Shown one piece after another: positions 25,799 to 34,533 of a stretch of DNA of 64,000 bases. Within the stretch, counting starts at the first letter, position 1. Each line of letters opens with the position of its first letter. A program made the translations under genes and the position numbers. Source of the DNA: Pseudoalteromonas sp049257235 (GTDB lineage Bacteria > Pseudomonadota > Gammaproteobacteria > Enterobacterales > Alteromonadaceae); contig NZ_JBMMUF010000001.1 of assembly GCF_049257235.1 (NCBI RefSeq), forward strand, positions 1-64,000, given 5' to 3'. The notes beneath the pieces are model-generated. The model did not search any database, was not told where the DNA came from, and worked only from the letters and a program-made list of their open reading frames with translations.

Positions 25799-26638
25799 TT
25801 ATTTAACGCCGAGTTCGCGTAAGCGCTCTTCAAGATAACTGTGCGCAGTATAGCGCTCAGATAACACCACATCAGGACGAGGGTGCAAAAACAGGGGTAA
25901 CGAGATACGCGACTTAGTTGACGCTTTGCCCGTCGGGTTGATCACACGGTGAATTGTTGATGGGAAATAACCACCAGACGCCTCTTGCAACATATCGCCA
26001 ATATTGATGATCAGGTTACCAAAATCACTAGGTACGTCTAACCAACCACCGTCTTTAGTTTGCACCTGCAAACCAGGTTCATTCGCTGCGGGTAAAACTG
26101 TCAGCAAGTTAATATCGCCGTGCGCTGCAGCGCGAATTGCACCAGGCTCTTCGTCACCAGTCATCGGCGGGTAATGTAAGATACGTAACAGCGTTTTCTC
26201 AGACTCTTTGATCATATCTTTGAGATCAATCGAAAACTTAGCTTGAACATCTGCTGGCGCATGCTCTTGCACCCAGCTTAGTAGTTCACTGGCAAATTCA
26301 TTGGCAAGACGGTAGTACTCACGAATTTCTTTTTCTAGCTGCGCAGGAACGCGGCCTTTAGGGTATACGTGATAATACTCTTTGATGTCTTTTACTTTAA
26401 AACCTTTTGCAACTTCACTTACATCAGGTGGGAAATAACCATCTTGGCTGTCTTTGTTGTACAAAAAGTCATGCTTTTGTTCAGAGTTAAAGAATTCTTG
26501 CCAGTTATTGTAGATTGACTCCACCAGCGACTGCGGAATTGGGTGGTTCGTTAACACACCAAAGCCCGTGTTACGCAAAGATTCTACGAACTCTGCTGGT
26601 GCAGATGGCGATTGATAGTCCACTGTTGGTAAGTGCAT
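25799..26638 (-). CDS. 2-oxoglutarate/Fe(II) oxygenase, isopenicillin-N-synthase-like
   Basis: A 279-residue non-heme iron oxygenase. N-terminal MHLPTVDY and RNTGFGVLTNHPIP are the DIOX_N-type region; the catalytic half has the iron facial triad His-x-Asp in AAHGDINLLT (about 175) and the distal His in TIHRVINP, followed by RISLPLFLHPRPD, where the Arg-x-Ser binds 2-oxoglutarate. Related to plant-type dioxygenases and bacterial isopenicillin N synthase-like proteins. Substrate unknown and neighbours give no hint. Monocistronic. Confidence 0.88.
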   Translation of the reverse strand: MHLPTVDYQSPSAPAEFVESLRNTGFGVLTNHPIPQSLVESIYNNWQEFFNSEQKHDFLYNKDSQDGYFPPDVSEVAKGFKVKDIKEYYHVYPKGRVPAQLEKEIREYYRLANEFASELLSWVQEHAPADVQAKFSIDLKDMIKESEKTLLRILHYPPMTGDEEPGAIRAAAHGDINLLTVLPAANEPGLQVQTKDGGWLDVPSDFGNLIINIGDMLQEASGGYFPSTIHRVINPTGKASTKSRISLPLFLHPRPDVVLSERYTAHSYLEERLRELGVK

Positions 26639-26811
26639 GGTTAGTTCACCTGTTAGTTGTAGCGCTTAAAGCAATTGTTCTTGCTTAATTTTAGCGCCAG
26701 AGCTTAGTCAAAGCGACTGTAGATCCTAAGGACATATGTCCGTAATGATATAGCACCTTGCGAGTATTTGATCCAAGTCAACCTGCGGGCCTATTATAGA
26801 ACAGGCATAAA

Positions 26812-26836
26812 AAAACCCAGCATAGCTGGGCTTTTA
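26812..26836 (-). terminator. Terminator after pyrC
   Basis: AAAACCCAGC, short loop ATA, GCTGGGCTTTT; on the minus strand followed by a T-run. It ends about 20 bases beyond the pyrC stop. Confidence 0.88.
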
Positions 26837-26857
26837 CTACTCAAATCTAGGCCAAAA

Positions 26858-27901
26858 TTAGTCTTTCACTTGCCAGTTTAATGTTTCACCTGCGCAAATA
26901 GGGATAACTTTATCCTCACCTAACGGATAACTTGCTGGCACTTCCCATGGCTCACGTACAAGGGTTACCGTGTCGGCATTGCGTGCCATACCGTAAAAGT
27001 CTGGACCAAAGTGACTTGCAAAGCCCTCAAGTTTATCCAGCGCATCAGCTTGTTCAAACGCTTCTGCATATAACTCAAGTGATGCATGTGCCGTATACGC
27101 ACCCGCACAGCCACACGCAGCTTCTTTTTTATCTTTAAGGTGAGGCGCTGAGTCAGTGCCCATGAAGAACTTAGGGCTACCGCTTGTAGCCGCCTCAATT
27201 AACGCTTGTTGATGCGTGTTGCGCTTCAAAATAGGCAAGCAATAGTAATGAGGGCGAATGCCACCAGCGAGCATATGGTTACGGTTATACAATAAGTGAT
27301 GCGCAGTGATAGTCGCCGCAACATTGTCTGATGCAGACTTAACAAATTCTACTGCATCCGCCGTCGTGATGTGCTCAAGCACGACCTTCAAGTTAGGGAA
27401 ATCACTGACTACTTTTTTCAATTTCGTTTCGATAAACACTTTTTCTCTATCGAAAATATCAATGCTCGAGTCAGTAACTTCGCCGTGTACCAAAAGCAAC
27501 ATGCCAACTTCTTGCATCGCTTCAAGCACTGGATAGATGTTTTCGATATCTGTTACACCCGAATCAGAGTTTGTTGTCGCGCCCGCTGGATACAACTTAG
27601 CGGCAACAATTTTACCTGTTGCTTTGGCTTTGCGAATTTCTTCAGGTGTTGTGTTATCTGTTAGGTATAACACCATCAATGGTTCAAAGTGTGCTTTAGG
27701 ACCCGCAGCCATAATGCGATCCCTATAAGCAAGGGCGGTGTCAGTACAGGTTGCTGGCGGCACTAAGTTTGGCATGATGATCGCTCGGCCAATGTAGCGG
27801 CTAGCGTCGCGAACAGTATCTTTTAACTGTTCACCATCACGAAGGTGAATGTGCCAATCATCTGGGCGTGTAAGGGTAATACGTTGCTCTGTACTTGTCA
27901 T
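26858..27901 (-). CDS. pyrC: Dihydroorotase
   Basis: Closes carbamoyl-aspartate to dihydroorotate in pyrimidine synthesis; binuclear zinc enzyme of the amidohydrolase fold. The 347 residues show the metal motif DDWHIHLRDG (about 13-22), the carboxylated-lysine region AAKLYPAGATTNSD (about 100), HGEV (about 140), LEHITT (about 178) and the Asp of MGTDSAPH (about 250). Start at ATG 27901 gives the E. coli-like length (348); the longer frame to 27982 has no support. Monocistronic, divergent from metR. Confidence 0.96.
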   Translation of the reverse strand: MTSTEQRITLTRPDDWHIHLRDGEQLKDTVRDASRYIGRAIIMPNLVPPATCTDTALAYRDRIMAAGPKAHFEPLMVLYLTDNTTPEEIRKAKATGKIVAAKLYPAGATTNSDSGVTDIENIYPVLEAMQEVGMLLLVHGEVTDSSIDIFDREKVFIETKLKKVVSDFPNLKVVLEHITTADAVEFVKSASDNVAATITAHHLLYNRNHMLAGGIRPHYYCLPILKRNTHQQALIEAATSGSPKFFMGTDSAPHLKDKKEAACGCAGAYTAHASLELYAEAFEQADALDKLEGFASHFGPDFYGMARNADTVTLVREPWEVPASYPLGEDKVIPICAGETLNWQVKD

Positions 27902-28330
27902 TGCTCTTATCCACTGAAAAATTTGTGTGATCTTAGGGTGGAAGCCTATCAAAGTAAAGGGTTGCACGGCGCTAATACACACCTTCTTATATGTTTGTAC
28001 TCACAGGTTCAGATAATGTGATTGCCATTTTCATCATTTGCCTTGCAATCATGGGTTGTTCAATGACGTGGAACTTCTTTTTGATACACACCGCCGTGCA
28101 ATATCAATATCAATTTGAATTTTATTCATAGAAAAACACATTTTCATTATTTGCATATCTAATAACTAATCGTTTTAACCACAATTATGATTAAATTTTA
28201 TGTTTTGTTAGCAAAATGACAACAATGATGATATGTTTTGGCCGTCTAGACTTGTAAAGTAAATATTAAAGTGTGAGTTGTACCCCAATGTGAATTAAAT
28301 TAGTTCATGTGCCGTTGAGAGTAGTTGATT
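27902..28330. other. Divergent region between pyrC and metR
   Basis: About 430 A/T-rich bases without a coding frame. It contains the possible MetJ box at 28240-28255. I see no hairpin resembling a pyrC-type translational switch and no RNA gene. Confidence 0.6.
28240..28255. promoter_or_regulatory. Possible MetJ box pair upstream of metR
   Basis: GGCCGTCT followed directly by AGACTTGT: two tandem 8-mers, each matching the MetJ consensus AGACGTCT at six of eight positions, with the diagnostic GTCTAGAC junction. It lies about 75 bases before metR, which MetJ controls in E. coli. Confidence 0.4.
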
Positions 28331-29221
28331 ATGATAGATATAAAACACCTGAAAACCATTTCCACCCTAAAAGATACTGGCTCTCTTGTTAACACTGCCC
28401 GTGAACTCTATTTAACGCAGTCCGCCTTATCGCATCAAATCAAAGATTTAGAAAACAAACTAGATTGCCAATTGTTTGAGCGCAAGACGCATCCTGTGCG
28501 CTTTACCCCGCAAGGCATGCTACTACTGGAACTCGCTCATGAAGTATTACCCAAGGTAGAGGCAACGAAATGCCGCTTAAAAGAAAGCTTAAATCAGCCT
28601 ATTTCAAGTTTGCGTTTGAGTGTTGAATGCCACGCCTGCTTCCACTGGCTGCTGCCGACTATTAAAGAGTTCAACAATTTTTGGCCTGATATTCATGTCG
28701 ACTACGAGCGCGGCTTTAGTTATGACGCCATCCCAGATTTGCTTGCTGGTGATTTGGACATGGTACTGACATCAGATATTCGCGAACCTGAGCACCTAGA
28801 ATATGCCCACCTCTTTGACTTTAAATTAAAGCTTATTGTGGCACCGGATCACCCTTTGGCAAATAAAGCCTACGTTACCGCGCTGGATTTAAAAGATGAG
28901 ACCATCATTTCATACCCTATTCCCCGTGAACGTCAGGATATTTTCAAGCATTTCATTCAAAATGCGCGCTTTGACGGCACCTTAAAAGCGGTTGAACAAG
29001 GTTTATTAGTATTCCAATTAGTAAGTGCGGGTATGGGAATTGCGGCGCTACCAGATTGGTTAGTCACACCATATGAATCTCAAGGACTCATTAAGTCGAT
29101 TCCGCTGGGCGCGTTAGGATTGAATCGACCTATGTATTTAGCAATGCGCAAAGATATGAAGGACAACCCTGTATATCGTCACTTCTTAAATACCTGTAAG
29201 CAAAACAACAATAGAAAGTAA
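28331..29221 (+). CDS. metR: LysR-family regulator MetR
   Basis: Activator of methionine genes (metE, metH and others), using homocysteine as co-effector. The 296 residues start MIDIKHLKTISTLKDTGSL, with the LysR HTH (TQSALSHQIKDLENKLDCQLFER) and the MetR-type RFTPQGMLLLELAHEVLP. The effector domain carries LRLSVECHACFHWLLP, a MetR hallmark. Start set at ATG 28331 with GAGAG upstream; the TTG two codons earlier is less likely. The usual neighbour metE is not here. Confidence 0.94.
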   Translation: MIDIKHLKTISTLKDTGSLVNTARELYLTQSALSHQIKDLENKLDCQLFERKTHPVRFTPQGMLLLELAHEVLPKVEATKCRLKESLNQPISSLRLSVECHACFHWLLPTIKEFNNFWPDIHVDYERGFSYDAIPDLLAGDLDMVLTSDIREPEHLEYAHLFDFKLKLIVAPDHPLANKAYVTALDLKDETIISYPIPRERQDIFKHFIQNARFDGTLKAVEQGLLVFQLVSAGMGIAALPDWLVTPYESQGLIKSIPLGALGLNRPMYLAMRKDMKDNPVYRHFLNTCKQNNNRK

Positions 29222-29231
29222 CTAGTTGATC

Positions 29232-29250
29232 GGGCGATATTTCATCGCCC
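29232..29250. terminator. Weak terminator-like hairpin between metR and the NIF3 gene
   Basis: GGGCGAT (29232-29238), loop ATTTC, ATCGCCC (29244-29250). Convergent genes flank it but the T-run is broken, so its strength is doubtful. Confidence 0.45.
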
Positions 29251-29268
29251 AATAATTTCACGCGGTGA

Positions 29269-30021
29269 TCACACTGGGTTATCGATATCGATAAAGGTCA
29301 CATCAACATCGAAGTGTTGACTGATATGCTCACCCAATGCTTTTGCGCCATAGCGCTCAGTAGCATGATGTCCGGCGGCAAAAAAGTCGATGCCCTGCTC
29401 CCGCGAGCTATGAATCGTTTGTTCTGAGGCTTCACCGGTCAGATACGCATCAAGTCCTTGTTGCGCTGCCAAGTCAATGTATCCCTGACCTCCACCTGTG
29501 CACAAACCAATTGTTTCTATGCGCTCAGAACGAACTAATGAGCTCAGTGGCTTTCTGCCTAAAACACGCTCAATTCGCTGTGCAAATGCTTCCCCTGAAA
29601 CAGGCTCTGCTAGTCGCCCCCATACCGGTACACTTACAGGATTTGCTTCCATACCGCCTTGTAATTCGATGCCTAGCAATTTAGCTAGCTGTGCATTGTT
29701 ACCTAACTGGGGATGAACATCGAGCGGCAGGTGATAAGCGATCAGATTAATATTGTTATCGAGCAAGGCTTTAATGCGGCGCTGTTTCATGCCCGTAATA
29801 ACCTCGGACTCTCCTTTCCAGAAATAGCCATGGTGAACAACGAGCGCGTCAGCGCCTAATTCAATCGCTTTATCTACGAGCGCTTGGCTCGCAGTAACGC
29901 CGGTAACAATCCTATTAATATGCTCAGCACCCTCAACTTGAAGGCCATTTGGACAAAAGTCTCTAATTTGATTCGGTGCGAGAGTGTCATTTAAAAATGC
30001 CATTAGATCAGTGCGTTTCAT
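29269..30021 (-). CDS. NIF3-family metal protein (YbgI-like)
   Basis: A 250-residue member of the NIF3/YbgI (DUF34) family, often annotated GTP cyclohydrolase 1 type 2; the true role is unsettled. Metal-binding residues are visible in LVVHHGYFWKG (paired His, about 62), AYHLPLDVHPQLGNN (about 95-110) and the C-terminal AAGHHATERYGAKALGE. The NGLQVEG near the start is typical. Start at ATG 30021, because the longer frame adds 14 non-conserved residues. Length matches E. coli YbgI (247). Monocistronic, divergent from the small Ala/Lys-rich protein. Confidence 0.92.
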   Translation of the reverse strand: MKRTDLMAFLNDTLAPNQIRDFCPNGLQVEGAEHINRIVTGVTASQALVDKAIELGADALVVHHGYFWKGESEVITGMKQRRIKALLDNNINLIAYHLPLDVHPQLGNNAQLAKLLGIELQGGMEANPVSVPVWGRLAEPVSGEAFAQRIERVLGRKPLSSLVRSERIETIGLCTGGGQGYIDLAAQQGLDAYLTGEASEQTIHSSREQGIDFFAAGHHATERYGAKALGEHISQHFDVDVTFIDIDNPV

Positions 30022-30196
30022 ATTTACCTCAAGAACATCGTTCACACGCTTAAATATGTGCAAATTGTCACGCTTGTGTTGGAAAAAATAAAGGAAATTA
30101 GCAATTTCGCCACAAAAAATTGAAAATCTTGGGACAAATGGGTATAAATATAAACTTGTAATAAAATTAACCTGCGTTAACGACTAGGATCTTTTG

Positions 30197-30598
30197 ATGA
30201 GTAAACTAGACAAAACAGAAGTGTTAGCTGCTTTTGAAGCTGCCTATGAAGCGGCGAACGGTAAAAAGCCAGAAATCACAACTAAGCCTGGCTGGTACAG
30301 CATTGATGGCGGCAAAAACATGCGCCTTGCTGACGTAGCTGCACTAACTGAAGAACTCACTTCTGGTAAGACAGAAGCGGTCGCAAAAGCAGAAACGAAG
30401 GCACCTGCAAAGGCTCCAGCTAAAGCAAGCAAAAAAACAACAACTAAAAAAGCAGCACCAGCAGCAAAGCCTGCCGATAATAAAGCTGCCTTCACTGTAG
30501 TAAGCGAAAACAAAGACGGCTACACCGCTGAAGAGTTGTGGATCAAAGAGCTTGCAGAAAAAGACCACGACTGTCGCCTACCGCGCGGCGTTGTGTAA
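30197..30598 (+). CDS. Small Ala/Lys-rich protein of unknown function
   Basis: A 133-residue protein I do not recognise. Three parts are visible: residues 1-55, a compact-looking domain (LDKTEVLAAFEAAYEAANG...PGWYSIDGGKNMRLADVAALTEEL); residues about 58-95, a low-complexity linker of Ala, Lys, Pro and Thr as in histone-H1-like or nucleoid tails; residues about 98-133, a second conserved-looking piece (GYTAEELWIKELAEKDHDCRLPRGVV). No signal peptide. AGGA upstream supports ATG 30197. Own terminator. The linker could bind nucleic acid or simply join the two ends. Confidence 0.8.
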   Translation: MSKLDKTEVLAAFEAAYEAANGKKPEITTKPGWYSIDGGKNMRLADVAALTEELTSGKTEAVAKAETKAPAKAPAKASKKTTTKKAAPAAKPADNKAAFTVVSENKDGYTAEELWIKELAEKDHDCRLPRGVV

Positions 30599-30617
30599 TG
30601 CACCTTCTGCTTCAATT

Positions 30618-30645
30618 AAAAAAAGCCGCATAAGCGGCTTTTTTT
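30618..30645. terminator. Bidirectional terminator between the small protein gene and prpF
   Basis: AAAAAAAGCCGC (30618-30629), loop ATAA, GCGGCTTTTTTT (30634-30645). Confidence 0.93.
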
Positions 30646-30663
30646 ATGTCACTTGGATTCCAA

Positions 30664-31830
30664 CTATTGAGGCTCGGGTACACGTACCCAACCTTCCATT
30701 AGGCGTCGAGCACTTCGGCTCATACTCACGCTGTGAACATCACATTGGCCATCAGCCATGTTTACCGAAGCTCCTACTTGCAATGTACCCGATGGGTGCC
30801 CAAACGTAAGTGACTCACGAGCAACACCTCCGGCGGCCTGATTAACCAAAGTCCCTTCTATTGCCGCAGCCGTTGCAATCGCGACTGCTGCTGTGCCCAT
30901 CATTGCATGGTGCAGTTTGCCCATGGACAAGGCACGAATTTGCACATCGATGTCTTGTTTATCAATCGCTTTACCACTTGAAGAAACATAGCTGCTCGCT
31001 GGTGCAACCATCGCTATTTTGGGCGTATGCTGACGTGTCTTCGCCTCTTCAATGTCTGAGATAAGCCCCATTTGCACAGCACCGTACGCTCGGATTTTCT
31101 CAAAACGAGCCAGTGCAGCATCATCATTGTTGATGTCATCTTGCAACTCTGCACCGGTATAACCTAGCTCACTGGCATTGACGAAAATCGTTGGAATGCC
31201 GGCGTTAATAAAGCTCGCCTGTAAGTCCCCTTCGCCTGGCACAGTCAGTGTGTCGACCAGATTACCTGTTGGCAGCACAGCCCCATCACCGACTGGCGAT
31301 AGAAAGTCCACTTTGACCTCAGCCGCAGGGAAAGTCACCCCGTCAAGTTCAAAATCACCTAACTCCTGAACCAACCCATCACGCATTGGCACGTGAGCAA
31401 TAATGGTTTTGTTAATATTGGCCTGCCAAATACGCACCTCAGTGGTGCCGTTGTCACAAATACGTGACGCATCAACAAGACCATTGTTAATCGCAAATGC
31501 ACCTACTGCAGCGGTTAAGTTGCCACAGTTACCGCTCCAATCAATAAATGCCTTATCGATAGCGACTTGACCAAATAGATAGTCTACATCGTGATCTGCC
31601 TTATCGCTTTTAGACAAGATCACCGTTTTACTGGTGCTTGATGTCGCCCCACCCATGCCATCGGTGTGTTTGCCGTAAGGATCTGGACTACCAATTACAC
31701 GCAGTAATAATGCATCTCGATATTCACCCGGCTGTTGTGCCTGCGGGGGTAAATCGTTGAGCGCAAAGAACACCCCTTTACTGGTACCTCCACGCATATA
31801 AGTAGCGGGAATTTTTAATTGTTGTGTCAT
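30664..31830 (-). CDS. prpF: 2-methylaconitate cis-trans isomerase
   Basis: Accessory enzyme of the AcnD form of the methylcitrate cycle: interconverts 2-methylaconitate isomers so that aconitase can rehydrate them. The 388 residues begin QLKIPATYMRGGTSKGVFF, typical of PrpF, with diaminopimelate-epimerase-like halves; the SGNCGNLTAAVG segment (about 100) carries the active-site region. Last gene of the prp operon, 46 bases after acnD, followed by a terminator. Confidence 0.95.
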   Translation of the reverse strand: MTQQLKIPATYMRGGTSKGVFFALNDLPPQAQQPGEYRDALLLRVIGSPDPYGKHTDGMGGATSSTSKTVILSKSDKADHDVDYLFGQVAIDKAFIDWSGNCGNLTAAVGAFAINNGLVDASRICDNGTTEVRIWQANINKTIIAHVPMRDGLVQELGDFELDGVTFPAAEVKVDFLSPVGDGAVLPTGNLVDTLTVPGEGDLQASFINAGIPTIFVNASELGYTGAELQDDINNDDAALARFEKIRAYGAVQMGLISDIEEAKTRQHTPKIAMVAPASSYVSSSGKAIDKQDIDVQIRALSMGKLHHAMMGTAAVAIATAAAIEGTLVNQAAGGVARESLTFGHPSGTLQVGASVNMADGQCDVHSVSMSRSARRLMEGWVRVPEPQ

Positions 31831-31876
31831 ACAAAAACCTCAAAAAAATGGGCACTATTGGCCCACTTTTCACTGA

Positions 31877-34468
31877 TTACACAGAGCCTTCAAGAAAGTC
31901 TTGAGCGAAGCGCTGCAATACACCGCCAGCACTGTAAATAGACAATTCCTCTTGGGTATCTAAGCGGCACTTGGTCGAAATAGTAAATTGCTCACCATTT
32001 GCGCGCGTGATCTGCACCTGCATGTCGGCGCCAGGTGCTGGCTCACCGACCACAGTGTAGGTTTCACTGCCATCAAGGTTAAATGTCTTGCGATTTTCTC
32101 CGCCTTTGAACTCAAGAGGGAGCACGCCCATACCAATCAAGTTGGTGCGGTGAATACGCTCAAAGCCTTCTGCGATGATGACTTCTACACCCGCAAGGCG
32201 CACACCTTTGGCAGCCCAGTCACGGCTTGAACCTTGACCATAATCAGCACCCGCAACAATACACAGTGGCTGCTTGCGCTCCATGTAGGTTTCGATAGCT
32301 TCCCACATACGAGTAACGTGCCCTTCTGGCTCGATACGGGCCAAAGAACCTTGCTTTACATCACCATTTTCATCACGCACCATTTCATTAAACAATTTAG
32401 GATTGGCGAACGTTGCGCGTTGTGCGGTTAGGTGGTCGCCGCGGTGAGTCGCATACGAGTTAAAGTCTTCTTCAGGCAAGCCCATTTTTGCAAGATACTC
32501 ACCTGCCGCACTGCTCGCTAAAATAGCGTTTGATGGCGACAAGTGATCCGTGGTGATGTTGTCACCCAACACTGCCAGCGGACGCATTTCTTTCATTGTG
32601 CGAGGCGCTGCTAAGGCACCTTCCCAATACGGCGGACGACGAATATAAGTACTCATTTCGCGCCAATCATACAATGGGTTGTTTTTCTCACCGTAGTCGA
32701 CATCCAAATCAAACATTGGCTCGTACACTTGACGGAAGTGCTCAGGTTTGACGCTATTGGCAATGACCGCATCGATTTCTTCGTCACTTGGCCATAAGTC
32801 TTTGAGGGTAATAGGTTTACCTTGCTCATCATAACCTAGTGCGTCTTTTTCGATATCAAAACGAATCGTCCCTGCAATTGCATAGGCTACAACCAATGGC
32901 GGTGATGCTAAGAATGCTTGTTTTGCATAAGGATGGATACGACCATCAAAGTTACGGTTGCCTGATAGTACGGCAGTCGCATACAAGTCGCGTTCAATGA
33001 CTTCTTGTTGAATCACTGGATCAAGCGCACCACTCATTCCGTTACATGAAGTACATGCAAAACCAACTACACCAAAACCAAGTTGCTCTAGTTCAGGCAG
33101 CAAATTAGCCTCTTCTAAGTACAGCTTCACCGCTTTTGAGCCCGGCGCCAGAGAGGTTTTCACCCAAGGTTTACGCACTAAACCTAATTTATTGGCGTTG
33201 CGTGCAAGTAAACCGGCCGCAATCACATTGCGTGGGTTAGACGTATTGGTACAACTGGTGATCGCTGCGATGATCACCGCACCATCAGGCATTTTGCCTT
33301 CTTCTTGTTCGATAGGTTTGGCGATACCACGCGCTTGTAAATCAGCCGTCGCTAAACGTGCGTGTGGATTAGATGGGCCAGCGAGGTTACGGCCCACAGC
33401 AGACAAATCAAACGTCAATAGGCGTTCGTACTGTGCACCTGTCATTGCATCGGCCCACAACCCTGTTTCTTTGGCGTATTGTTCAACCAACTTCACTTGC
33501 TCATCGTCACGACCGGTAAGCGTTAGATAATCAATCGTTTGCTTATCAATGTAGAACATCGCCGCAGTCGCGCCGTATTCTGGTGTCATGTTCGAAATAG
33601 TGGCACGGTCGCCCAGTGTTAAGTGCGAGGCGCCTTCACCGAAGAACTCAAGGTAACTTGAGACTACTCGCTCTTTGCGCAAGAACTCTGTTAGCGCAAG
33701 AACGATATCTGTAGCGGTAATGCCTGGTTGCGGCTTACCAGTTAACTCCACACCAATGATATCAGGCAGACGCATATAAGAAGCACGACCTAGCATTACG
33801 CTTTCAGCTTCCAAACCACCCACACCCACAGCGATTACGCCCAGTGCGTCAACGTGCGGTGTGTGTGAATCTGTACCTACAAGCGTATCTGGGAAAGCCA
33901 CACCATCGCGCACTTGGATAACCGGCGACATTTTCTCCAGGTTGATTTGGTGCATGATGCCGTTACCAGGTGGGATCACATCAACGTTTTTAAACGCTGT
34001 TTTCGTCCAGTTAATAAAGTGGAAACGGTCTTCGTTACGACGGTCTTCAATTGCACGGTTCTTTTCAAAGGCATCAGGGTCAAAGCCCGGCGCTTCAACT
34101 GCCAGTGAGTGGTCAACGATTAGCTGTGTTGGTACCACTGGGTTTACTTTTGCCGGATCGCCGCCTTTTGCTGCAATCGCATCACGCAAACCAGCCAAAT
34201 CGACTAGCGCTGTTTGGCCAAGAATATCGTGACACACTACACGTGCTGGAAACCAAGGGAAATCGTGCTCACGTTTGCGATAAATAAGTTGTTCTAGGCT
34301 TTGAGTCAGTGTGTCAGGTGAACAGCGGCGAACAAGGTTCTCAGCGAGTACTTTTGACGTATATGGAAGGCCGTCGTATGCACCTGGTTCAATTGCGTCA
34401 ACTGCCGCGCGAGTATCGTAATAAACTAACTCAGATCCTGGCAGCGTTTTACGGTATTGGGTATTCAT
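31877..34468 (-). CDS. acnD: Fe/S-dependent 2-methylisocitrate dehydratase
   Basis: Aconitase-family enzyme that dehydrates 2-methylcitrate to 2-methylaconitate; used with PrpF in place of PrpD. The 863 residues have the cluster cysteines in ITSCTNTSNPRN (about 416) and FACTSCNGMSG (about 480), the DSHTPHVDALGV region, and the swivel domain GADYGQGSSRDWAAKG (about 755). Start at ATG 34468 (MNTQYRKTLPG); the longer frame is not conserved. Situated between prpC and prpF, which distinguishes it from acnA. Confidence 0.95.
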   Translation of the reverse strand: MNTQYRKTLPGSELVYYDTRAAVDAIEPGAYDGLPYTSKVLAENLVRRCSPDTLTQSLEQLIYRKREHDFPWFPARVVCHDILGQTALVDLAGLRDAIAAKGGDPAKVNPVVPTQLIVDHSLAVEAPGFDPDAFEKNRAIEDRRNEDRFHFINWTKTAFKNVDVIPPGNGIMHQINLEKMSPVIQVRDGVAFPDTLVGTDSHTPHVDALGVIAVGVGGLEAESVMLGRASYMRLPDIIGVELTGKPQPGITATDIVLALTEFLRKERVVSSYLEFFGEGASHLTLGDRATISNMTPEYGATAAMFYIDKQTIDYLTLTGRDDEQVKLVEQYAKETGLWADAMTGAQYERLLTFDLSAVGRNLAGPSNPHARLATADLQARGIAKPIEQEEGKMPDGAVIIAAITSCTNTSNPRNVIAAGLLARNANKLGLVRKPWVKTSLAPGSKAVKLYLEEANLLPELEQLGFGVVGFACTSCNGMSGALDPVIQQEVIERDLYATAVLSGNRNFDGRIHPYAKQAFLASPPLVVAYAIAGTIRFDIEKDALGYDEQGKPITLKDLWPSDEEIDAVIANSVKPEHFRQVYEPMFDLDVDYGEKNNPLYDWREMSTYIRRPPYWEGALAAPRTMKEMRPLAVLGDNITTDHLSPSNAILASSAAGEYLAKMGLPEEDFNSYATHRGDHLTAQRATFANPKLFNEMVRDENGDVKQGSLARIEPEGHVTRMWEAIETYMERKQPLCIVAGADYGQGSSRDWAAKGVRLAGVEVIIAEGFERIHRTNLIGMGVLPLEFKGGENRKTFNLDGSETYTVVGEPAPGADMQVQITRANGEQFTISTKCRLDTQEELSIYSAGGVLQRFAQDFLEGSV

Positions 34469-34533
34469 AATCTTCTCTACATTGACAATGGAGTCGGTGC
34501 GACAAAGGTGGTGCCGCACCTAAAGGCAAGTGT

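Noticed and set aside
30244..30568. Antisense frames opposite the Ala/Lys-rich protein
   Set aside because: They encode low-complexity Cys/Phe- or Ala/Val-rich peptides, the expected mirror of the Ala/Lys linker.
34469..34519. N-terminal extension of acnD
   Set aside because: The family start is MNTQYRKTLPG; the extension lies in the prpC-acnD gap and is not conserved.
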